A stretch of DNA of 64,000 nucleotides, taken from positions 44,766 to 108,765 of the forward strand of contig KB293301.1 of the NCBI GenBank assembly GCA_000328365.1, read 5' to 3'. Positions 1 to 9,200 of this stretch are shown in pieces. Position numbers and translations under genes: made by a program. Each line of letters begins with the position of its first letter. The first letter of the stretch is position 1. The notes below the pieces were generated by a model that searched no databases, was not told the origin of the DNA, and was given only the letters and a program-made list of their open reading frames with translations. This DNA is from Capitella teleta. Lineage: Eukaryota > Annelida > Polychaeta > Capitellidae.

Positions 1-30
1 CAGGATTTCAGCCGTGCTCTCCTGGCTTCT

Positions 31-2067
31 ATGAAAAGTGAAAACGTCATGCAAGAGATGATGAGTGTGGCCATAAGGGCTATCTCAACGGAGATTGCTC
101 CTATCTTCGAGAAGATCGAATCACTTCAACGTGATATCAACTGTCTGGTCACTACAGAAATCGCCGATTTCAAAACTAAAATTTCGGACTTAACAGAGGT
201 TATCAAACAGAAAGATGAAAGAATTTCCTTCCTGGAACATCGTGTTGCTTCTCTTGAGAGTGCAATGGACGATCATGAGCAGTACTCAAGACGTAATTCC
301 CTTCGTCTTTCTGGCGTCGCTGAGTTGCCTAATGAATTATATTCTGGGGATATGGTTTTCTATCCTTTTGAATTTGATGAGAGAATTGAGCGTTATATAA
401 CGGACTTTGATGCGGATGATCAATACTTTAGTGATTTTTTAAAAGGCTATGGTAGTCCATACTATGATGAATCTACTTTTTATGATAAATTCAGTTCTTT
501 TTCGAGCTCTGATAATTTTTTTGTACTTCACCACAACATTCGTAGTGCCCCGAGAAACCTTACTTCACTTATGTCATACTTGAAGTGTTTATCAATGGAT
601 TTTTCATTAATTGGTCTGAGTGAGACTTGGTTTTCCGAGGGAACTATTGATGCCGTGAGGCTTCCTGGTTATAAACATGTTTATAATCTCAGGAAAACGC
701 GTGGTGGTGGCGTCTCGATCTTTATCCGGAACAATTTAAGAATTCTAGAACACCCTGAGCTCTCAGTCTGTCATGATTCTTTTGAGAGTATATTTGTTGA
801 GCTTCCTAAGGGTAGCTTACTAAATTATAAGAAAGCTTTGTTCATTGGAGTTGTATATCGACCACCTCGATATAACCATGATGCTTTTAACAATCACTTG
901 GTTAATATTCTGCAAACAATTCGGTCTGCTGGAGCTAATTGCATGCTCATGGGCGATTTTAACTGTGACCTACTCTCTTCTGATACACATGCTCCCACCC
1001 ACGACTTTCTTGAATCACTGTATTGTCAGTCTTTTCTTCCGCTTTTTAATCGCCCAACGAGAATATGTGGGGACTCAGTCACATTACTAGACAACATATT
1101 CTTTAATGATTTCATTTGCACAAATACTGTACAGGGTATTTTAGTCACTGACATAAGTGATCATTATCCAGTGTTTTGTAATTTGGGGTCTGTGGTTCCT
1201 ACCGACTCGTCGAAGGTGGTATTGAAACGAAATTACAGTCTTCATAATATTTCTTCATTTCAAGAACGTTTGTCAAATGTCGACTGGAGTGATGTGATAC
1301 AGGCAGACGACTGTCAGGCATCGTACACTTTTTTCAATAAGAAATTCAGCGACATTTACTCACACTCGTTTCCCTTGACAACAAGTAGAAGTAAATACAA
1401 AGAAAGGTTGCCATGGTTGTCTCGAGATTTGCGAGAAATGATAAAACAAAAGAACAAATGGTTTAAGAAATGTAAACGTAATCCAACGGTTTTTAACAAA
1501 GAGACGTATCGTACCATGAAGAATCATGTAATGCGTTTAATGAGAAGCAAAGAGAAGGAATACTACCACGAGTTGTTTGAGCGATTCAAAAAAGATTCAA
1601 AAAGGTCGTGGAGTATTATCAGAGAATTAGTGAGAAGTAAATCAACCAGCTCTGCGTCTGATAAATTCAACATCAACGGTACTTCTACTTCTGATGAAAA
1701 TGTAATTTGCAATGCCTTCAATGACTTTTTTGTTAATGTAGGCCTTAACATTTCTTCTCAAATCCCACCTGATGATACTGACCCGTGTACATTTATTCAG
1801 GGGGCAGTTCGGAACAGTATGTTTCTTCAACCCGTTGATGCTGTTGAGTTAGGTAATACTATTCTTCAATTGAAGAATAAAAGTCCTGGCTGGGATGGCA
1901 TATGTGCAGATCCTGTTAAGGCGGCTTTTGATTGTCTTGTTGAACCCCTTCTCCACATCGTTAACTTATCATTTATTCATGGAACTTTTCCTGATGATCT
2001 TAAAGTTGCCCAAGTTGTTCCGTTGTACAAGAAAGGCTCTCCAATGACCGGAGTTGGGAAACTATAG
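31..2067 (+). pseudogene. LINE ORF1 coiled coil fused to APE endonuclease and N-terminal RT
   Basis: A 678-residue frame. Residues 1-80 are heptad-rich coiled coil, and residues 82-98 carry the ORF1-like EQYSRRNSLRLSG motif. The endonuclease lies at roughly 165-390, with HHNIRS, SETWF, GGGVSIFIR, YRPP, GDFNCD and SDHYPV in the usual order. A linker rich in Lys and Arg follows, then the RT N-terminus. In intact relatives ORF1 and ORF2 are separate, so the fusion points to an internal deletion removing the rest of ORF1. The frame is lost at the RT fingers. Confidence 0.85.
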
Positions 2068-2896
2068 ACCAATTTCACTACTGCCCCTTTTTTCAAAAGT
2101 GTTTGAAAAATTGATTCACAAACGTATTATGAAGTTTGTTGAGGATAACAGCATTCTTTCTCCGCATCAATTTGGATTCCAATCGGGAAAAAACACTTCC
2201 ATGGCATTGATCTCTGCTGTTCACAAGATAGTTGAAGTATTAGAGGAAGGACATCTCGCTCTGGGTGTGTTGCTGGATTTCCAGAAGGCATTTGATACTG
2301 TACAACATAACATTTTACTCCGTAAATTGAACAAATATGGAATACGTGGTGCTCCACTTGATTTAATTACAAGCTACCTGAGTGGAAGGCATCAAAGGGT
2401 TTTGTACAATGGTACATTGTCGGAATATAAATTAGTTACGTGTGGAGTTCCTCAGGGATCTTTTTTGGGTCCTCTACTATTTTTATTATGTATTAACGAC
2501 GTCACTAATGTGTCACCTATTTTACACTTTGTGCTTTTTGCTGAGGACACAAACGTGTTCATTTCTAATTCAGATGAACATGTTGCAGCCAGTATTATGA
2601 ATCATGAACTTAAGAAACTAAGCCTGTGGTTCAGAGCCAACAGACTGATGTTGAATACTTCTAAAACTAATTTCATTGCATTCAGTATGCGAAGAAAATT
2701 GAACAGTGATATCGCGCTTTTAATTGATGATGTCCCGATCAAAAGAGTGGAGTCTGCGGTCTTCCTGGGTGTGATTTTGGATGAGAAACTCAGATGGAAT
2801 TTTTATATTCAATGTGTGAGAAACAAAATTTCTCGCACGATTGGAATATTTTCAATACACAAATGTAACTGTAAGAATTTTCCAAAAGCAAATTAA
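2054..2896 (+). pseudogene. LINE reverse transcriptase fragment (palm domain)
   Basis: This 280-residue frame contains the RT core of the LINE at 1-3144: NYRPISLLP, HQFGFQSGKN, DFQKAFDTVQHN, GVPQGSFLGPLLF, LFAEDTN and FLGVILDEKLRW. It is out of frame with the upstream endonuclease-RT frame. The catalytic Asp pair is changed to Glu-Asp. The C-terminal RT region beyond IFSIHK is missing. This is a fossil rather than a host gene. Confidence 0.87.
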
Positions 2897-3144
2897 AAAT
2901 TTAATTTCCGTTCTAGTTTTATGAAATATTTACGCATATGTATTAATTAAGTTGCACTTTCTTTTCTCATAATAATTATATCTGGTGTTTTTTTTAATCA
3001 GGGCCCTATATACAAGGTTTGTATCTGGCTCTGATTGCTTCATTGTATTTCCTTTCATTTTTTTCTTTAAGTTCATGTACGTATGTACACAATAATTATA
3101 TTCCTTGAAGCAATAAACTATTATCTTATCTTATCTTATCTTAT

Positions 3145-3195
3145 AACGTTACCATGGTAACGTTAGGTAACGTTATTGTAACGTTATCTAACGTT
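3145..3195. repeat. Helically phased AACGTT array with a palindromic X-box
   Basis: Five AACGTT palindromes start at 3145, 3159, 3169, 3180 and 3190, a spacing of 10-14 bases that is close to one helical turn. The first two flank GTTACCATGGTAAC. The array directly follows the LINE tail and precedes a short run of CCTAA-like units (about 3210-3252). Confidence 0.7.
3148..3161. promoter_or_regulatory. Perfect palindromic RFX X-box motif
   Basis: GTTACCATGGTAAC is a perfect inverted repeat matching the RFX-factor X-box form (GTTNCC, AT, GGNAAC). No coding start lies near it, so a regulatory role is unproven. It could simply be part of a repeat unit. Confidence 0.4.
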
Positions 3196-3330
3196 ACACA
3201 AAATTTACACCTAACCTAACCAATAATAACTTAACCTAACCTAATCTAACCAAAAATAACCTGCATAGTAACATGATATACATGCACCTCATGTTGTTTT
3301 ACGTGTCGCCCATTGCCATGAAAACCTAGC

Positions 3331-3404
3331 CGTGCCACTCCTTTCGGCTGNCTCCTGCGTCGCTTGCTAAAGCGATGCAGGAGCCAGCCGAAAGGAGTGG
3401 CACG
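3331..3404. repeat. 74-base near-perfect hairpin
   Basis: Arms 3331-3365 and 3370-3404 are complementary over 35 positions except for one G/T mismatch and the ambiguous base n at 3351, which faces a C. The loop is GCTA. The unresolved base inside the stem suggests the hairpin disturbed sequencing. It may be a fold-back element or a palindromic insertion. Confidence 0.85.
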
Positions 3405-4131
3405 ACTAATGGCAACCATGCCATTCAGTCGATTATCGCATATTCCGGTTTCGGCGAACCGATCACGGTTAAATTTTGCCCAAATTAATAACCCTTTAGC
3501 AAATTTGGGCTCGATTTTATCTTTTCTGTATTTTTTACTCGCGTTGTAGTATGGGTTTTATTTCGAATGGACGTGTATTTTATAATTCGAGCTAATGTGC
3601 GATCGTGACCATTTTTTTCACAATGAGGAGACAGGCCGATATCGATTCCGTGTGTACATACACAGGATAATATCCATATCTATCGCAAATGCATGTTATG
3701 GTTTGTAAGGTGTCCGGCCGTTAGTTATGTGAGTGGTGTTTCACACGCACACATCTTTCCGTTCAAATCATATGCGTGCGGGACATATTTCCATCGGAAT
3801 CTTCCATTGAATTTGCAATCGTTGACGTGTGTTTCCATGGCAAACGGGTTGGTGCATTGCCAGAACACGCCGTCCGCAAATAATTTTTCATACCAATCCA
3901 TCTGAATGCGTGCGTTTCCCGCACGCATTAACGCAACCGCGGAAGTGAACGCACAAACATAAAATAATGAGAGGGAAAATAGTGTGATCGACGCTTTAGG
4001 GCATCTGCCTGAATAGACACATTTTTTCCCATTATTATTGTTATTTTTTATTTATTTGTGTGTGTGTGTTCATTATGCCATTACAAATAAAATCTATTCT
4101 AAAATACTGCATCTAAAAAAGCTATCATACA
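3405..4131. other. Non-coding stretch with one unexplained small ORF
   Basis: AT-rich DNA. The only notable content is a minus-strand frame at 3725-3928 with four cysteines (WQCTNPFAMETH, NDCKFNGRFRWKY), preceded by a short inverted repeat (about 3905-3929). I do not recognise a family. No other gene is seen. Confidence 0.4.
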
Positions 4132-4452
4132 ACTACACTACCTTGCTGTTCATTTCAACGGCCACAATTTTGCAGTCGTCACAGTTTGGATCTGGCAAAC
4201 ATACTAAGTGTTTTTTGCAAGAATGTACGTGCGCTTTCTTTCGAAGACCAGCAATGACCTGGATTGGAGACAATACTGATGACATCGACTTAATGTGATG
4301 CAGGAATATGTACCTCCGTCGACAGAAGACATTGAATAAACACGTAGAAGAGACTCTGAAAAAGACCAGTTGTACCAATTTCCACGTAGAAAATAGACTT
4401 TATATAATAACTGCATAATAACTGAATTATTGAAATGGTCAACGCGTGCAAG
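4132..4452 (-). repeat. Copy 1 of a duplicated exon-containing segment
   Basis: This 321-base segment is nearly identical, in the same orientation, to 6134-6462. It includes a complete copy (4142-4258) of receptor tail exon 28, with its acceptor and donor dinucleotides. Within the exon the copies differ by one synonymous base (CTT versus CTC, Leu). Most other differences lie at the high-coordinate end, including a short indel. This copy lies 3' of the receptor stop codon, so it is either unused or an alternative 3' exon. Confidence 0.85.
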
Positions 4453-5384
4453 TGTTATGGCGTCTCATGGTGGACAATATACACCAGTGATTTCTCATAA
4501 AAGAGCCTTCCTTAAACCAGATGTCATTGGTGTGCAGGGGCTGCGACTTGAACGGAACGAAAGATAAAACACAGGTGGCTGGCGTGCCAGCGGCCGAAGG
4601 GCCGTTACGCCAGTCTCCTAAGTTATCTATTCACTGTTTACTCTTTTCTTTGTTTGTTTGTTTGTTTGTTTGTTTTTTTTTTGTTTTTTTTTTTTACCAC
4701 AATAAATGTTTTGGCTGTCTGTCTGTATGGCAGTAGCCTCTCCAAATATTACCGATGATTGGTTTTGTGAAATAAAGCCGGTTCTATATAGAAGGAAAAA
4801 CAGTTTTTGCTACGATGAAAGATTCCCATTACTTGCAAATAAATTATAGTTCTAAATCATCCTTTATTTATATTTATTTGTACATCGATTACCAATTTAC
4901 TATACGTTATGCAAATGCATGATTATAACATTGGGCTGTAATTAAGTACTTGGCCGGTGGTGTATGCCCTAGTGTGTCAACAGTTTCATGCGTTAATTCC
5001 CTATCGTATTCCACACGATGTGAGCTGAATAATCAGGATTACATCAATGAGGTAAATGAAAAATGAAAAAAAAAAAAACAAAAAAAAAACAAAAAAAACA
5101 ACAAACAAACACTTTTGATGTGGAAAATAATAATTATTGGAGGCATAAATAATAACACAGAAAACACACACATTCAAATATGAAAAGCGTCACAGGATAT
5201 AGACATTAAACAGTGTAGAGGATCAAGGAATATCAAGGTCTACACCGGAGTATAGCAATAAAAATGGCACCGGGAATACGATATTGCAAGTACTGGAATG
5301 AATAAATCGTAGAAAAGAAGAAACGGTTAGAATAATTGGCTTAAATAACGCCCATATAGTCGCATTTTGCGTCAGCATTTGCAT
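4453..5384 (-). other. Likely 3' untranslated and downstream region of the receptor gene
   Basis: No coding frame is convincing. The stretch holds T-rich and A-rich tracts (about 4645-4695 and 5068-5110) and a G+C-rich short hairpin at about 4580-4616. AATAAA signals on the minus strand lie about 510-520 bases past the receptor stop codon. Confidence 0.5.
4863..4878 (-). promoter_or_regulatory. Candidate polyadenylation signals of the receptor gene
   Basis: Two AATAAA hexamers on the minus strand (4868-4863 and 4878-4873) are the first seen downstream of the stop at 5385. They would give a 3' UTR of about 0.5 kb. Motif match only. Confidence 0.4.
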
Positions 5385-6260
5385 TCAAATGTATTGATCA
5401 GTTTCAGGAGTTGAAGTTGCTAGGAGAAATCCTAATTCCTCCTCTTCTTCCTCAATTTCACATAAATCAAGATTGCTTCCTCCGAGCTGAAAGAGAAGCT
5501 TCTTACTAGCTCTCTCGTCTTCTTCTTCCTCGAGACCTGTGTTCCCCTCTTCTGGGTTGCCTTCCACTTGCTTCAGGCAATGCTGTACGGAACGCGGAGA
5601 GCGCAACTCGGGGAAAGGATTCGGCATGCTCAAACGACGAGTCATGGCGTCCGGATCCCTCTTGACGCACGTGTGGAAAGACACGCTCTTTTTAGGAGAG
5701 GACGAAGACTCTTGTTGAGAAGGCGCTGAGTCTCGGATAAAAGAGCGGACGGTGAGTGGTTTGTTGTAGATGTAGATTGGGCCACAACCAGAGCACTCAC
5801 AAGCGCCGCCACTGCTTTGGTCAGAGTCCAACGGATTGGTTGTGATGCTTTTCTGTCTGGCTAATGTTTTTGTGGCTGGCAGTGACTTCGAACGAGATGA
5901 AAGGAACATTTTGGCCTCAAAGAGAGGCTCTTCTACGACGGCATCTAAACCGGTTGCATCGACGCTATGTGTTCGAACGAACGCTGTTAGTACAAACAAT
6001 AAAGCAATCAATGAATATAGCGCACAAAGATTTCTTGAGATACTGACATTTGAATGAGCTGTTCGATGGAGCCGTTGAAGCCTGGTAATAAACATAGATT
6101 CACAGGAAAAGACTTAGAAAAAGTTACCGTATTACTACACTACCTTGCTGTTCATTTCAACGGCCACAATTTTGCAGTCGTCACAGTTTGGATCTGGCAA
6201 ACATACTAAGTGTTTTTTGCAAGAATGTACGTGCGCTTTCTTTCGGAGACCAGCAATGAC
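5385..6260 (-). CDS. Receptor exons 28-30: cytoplasmic tail, including a duplicated symmetric exon
   Basis: Exons: 6260-6144 (117 bases, phase 0 to 0, VIAGLRKKAHVHSC then CLPDPNCDDC), 6081-6048 (34 bases, ASTAPSNSSFK, phase 0 to 1) and 5983-5385 (terminal). Skipping exon 28 would keep the frame. The terminal exon encodes about 198 residues with Ser-rich stretches (SSSSPKKSVSF), an ELRSPRS motif and acidic runs near the C-terminus (EEEEDERASKK, EIEEEEEELGF). Exon 28 is cysteine-rich, which is unusual for a cytosolic tail, and it has a near-identical twin at 4142-4258. Confidence 0.75.
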
Positions 6261-9200
6261 CTGGATTGGAGACAATACTGATGACATCAACTTAATGTGA
6301 TGCAGGAATATGTACCTCCGTCGACAGAAGACATTGAATAAACACGTAGAAGAGACTCTGAAAAAGACCAGTTGTACCAATTTTCACGTTGATAATGGAC
6401 TTTATATAAATGTATAATAACTGCATAATAACTGAATTATTGAAATGGTCAACGCGTGCAAGCTCGTCAGACGTCAATAAATGCTTTATGAGACTCGTAA
6501 CAATACACATGAATGTGGATTAAAAAGCCCCAACAATCCATCATATTGAATTGAATGTCCACTTTTCACGGTCGACTATTGAATTATGTCATCGACAAGA
6601 GCATAATTAATTGGTTAGAAGCGTCGCTTTCAATGAGGGGATGCTTGTTCATATGATTGTTGATTGTGCTTTAATGTTTTTATAATTATAAGCAGACACA
6701 CAATGCATGCCAGTCGTTAATCGAGGTAAGCGTTTGCAAAATATCAATGTCACTTTTTCTATGACGAACCTTATAACTGGCCAGAATCATGAAAAATAAA
6801 CTCTGAAAAGGGATATTTTGATATTATCAACTGAAATAAACCAACCGAGCAAGACAAGAAAAAAAAAAAATACAACAACCCCAAAACCCCAAAGAATAAG
6901 AAGTAGAAAACATAATGACAAACAAAAACAAAGGAGAGATATAAAGAGTCAGCTCATTTACCATGGAGATGAGGGATATTGAAAACACGTAGATTATGGG
7001 ACCGTGGCCTTCAAATGAGACCAGGAGGAGGCTGGAGACGAACATGAAGATGAGATGGAATGATGTTATGATGCAGCGACAGATGTAGTATCTGTTTTTA
7101 GATTAGAAACAGATTATCAAATCTTGAGATCTTATGTAAGCAATTTACGTCGACCGATGCTTGTCTTCAGGGTTGCGGAAATAGTAGTGGCAATGTGTGT
7201 TACGCAATGAGAGCAAAATGAACAGAAATGCCGTCTGAAATAAACATGTGTTGATGTGTGGTTCTGGGTGCAGCGGATGGACTCACTGTGACTACGAGGC
7301 CAACTGTAGCGAACATAAGATACATCTCCCAGTCGCCGATTTTATACCAGCAACTGTCGAGGAACAAATTATGTAAAAAAAGGAACGTGAACATATTGCA
7401 CTCACAATGTCTGGATGATCTCGATATCTTGAATACCATGATTTACGACGACATAGACGATGACAGGCAACAGGGGAAAACCTGAATGTATAAATGACAC
7501 ATTATAATGATAGCTACAACATACATGTAAATAACTACTTACAATAACCAATAGCGATGTCTTTGAGATTTCCCAGTTTCCTCGCTCCCGTTCGCATGCT
7601 GTGGAAATGAATGCGCATGGATTCAGCCAACATGAAGCAGAAAGCGCTCAGCAAAAAGAAGGTGAGCATCAGTTTGAGGCTATTACAAGGCAACTGGAAA
7701 GAAGACGTGTCGCAGGTTAATATGAAGTGTTGCTGTGGTTACCTCCGCAAACTCCTCTTTGAAGCCTTTGATTAGGATGCTGCAAACCGCTATCATGACT
7801 AAACAGAAGTTGAGCGTGACCGCTTTGGGATCACTTTCCAATTGCCTGGATGTGTAGCAGACGTGCTAAATCTGTTTATATGTAGATCAAAGAGCATGCA
7901 TACCCCCAGAAGCAAAGATGGATAATGATGATGGTGACAAAGCAGGCCATTGATATGACCGCCGCGACACGGATGATGTCATATGGTGGCGGTGTTTCGC
8001 TGTGTTTTGCTTGCTGTTTAGAAATGAAGAACGATAATGAACCGATGAGAGAGAATCGAACATTATAAAATATCACACCATTGGATGCTCTTTCATTGAG
8101 ATAACCGCGTAAAGCCCTGGCCACTGACATTTACATGTTGTGGTATTGGCAGTAACAGATACCAGGTCACAAAGATCGGTCTTCCAGACACCGGTGTCCA
8201 GGTCGTGTCTGTTATTGATGGTATAATAAAATAAACGGGACTTGTCACTTTGTTAACTCACTCATAATCGTACAGAGCGCACGTGGATACATTTGCCACA
8301 CTCGGATCCTGAAAGGGACACATCAGACGAATTGCAACACTGCATGCATCAAACTGACCAATTGGTATTTGGAGTGCGGGAACTGAATGCTGAATGGTAT
8401 GCGCTCGTGCCACTGGTACACACCATTCTCTCGTTGGATTCCGATGTAAACAATCGCAGAGTTGACCGCATAATCTGACTCCCTGTGAAATTCAAACACT
8501 TCAGTGTGATACATCTGCCGTGACTTTTGAGTACTCACGTTTTACTGACGATAACATCAGGTATGATATTGTTGTCGTACACGACCGTTGCAAAGTTCAC
8601 TGAACTATTTCCTGCGAATTGATGTTTTTTTTAGACTTGAGGTCAGGTCGAAAAATGGTTTGGTTTTGAGGTGGACATAAAGTTATCAACCGACATAATA
8701 TGAAGCGGAAACACTAAAACCAGGCAATAATAACCGAAGAACGTAATCACTGAAGCGTAATATACCTAATAATTATACACATCTCACGGCAGTATTTGTC
8801 ACCGTTTTCCTACAAATCGAGTAGTTCAAACATTATGGACTTGTGTTGAAATTTGCACGCCTGAATTGAAGCAACGGATTAATCCGGCTGAATGCTGATA
8901 GAAAAAGCCGAAATAGACGTGGCTACCACCCGAAAGTTTAGCCTTAAGTGATTGCGATTAAGCTTCCCCACGCGGACTAAATTTTGAACTTAGTAATGCC
9001 CTCGCTGCATTGAAAGCAATTATTGAATTAGTAAATCATACAGCGCTACTACACCTTGCCAATAATACACCCGAATAATTCCCAAACAGAAGCTAGATTC
9101 CACATCCTAACCTTCGATCTTTTCATTGAGCATCTTCGTGAGATTGGAGGCAAGTGATGTTCATGTATTGTTTTGAAAATTGATTGTATCAACAACGCCG

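Larger units (their letters stand above)
1..3144 (+). mobile_element. Decayed non-LTR retrotransposon (LINE, CR1/Jockey-like), 5' end outside window
   Basis: The first frame (31-2067) opens with a coiled coil and the ORF1-type motif EQYSRRNSLRLSGV. It then runs directly into an APE-type endonuclease (GDFNCD, then SDHYPV) and the start of a reverse transcriptase (SPGWDG, PLYKKGS). The RT continues in a second frame from 2054 (NYRPISLLP, DFQKAFDTVQHNILL, GVPQGS). ORF1 and ORF2 are thus fused by an internal deletion, and the RT is split by a frameshift near 2040-2056. The catalytic box reads FAEDT where FADDT or YADDT is expected, and the frame stops at 2896, short of the usual C-terminus. An AT-rich 3' region follows and ends in TATCT-type repeats at about 3120-3144, as in LINE tails. 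The element is inactive. The clade is inferred from RT motifs only. Confidence 0.88.

Noticed and set aside
3210-3252. Telomere-like CCTAA units
   Set aside because: Only a few irregular copies, internal to the sequence and next to a LINE tail. Not a telomere.
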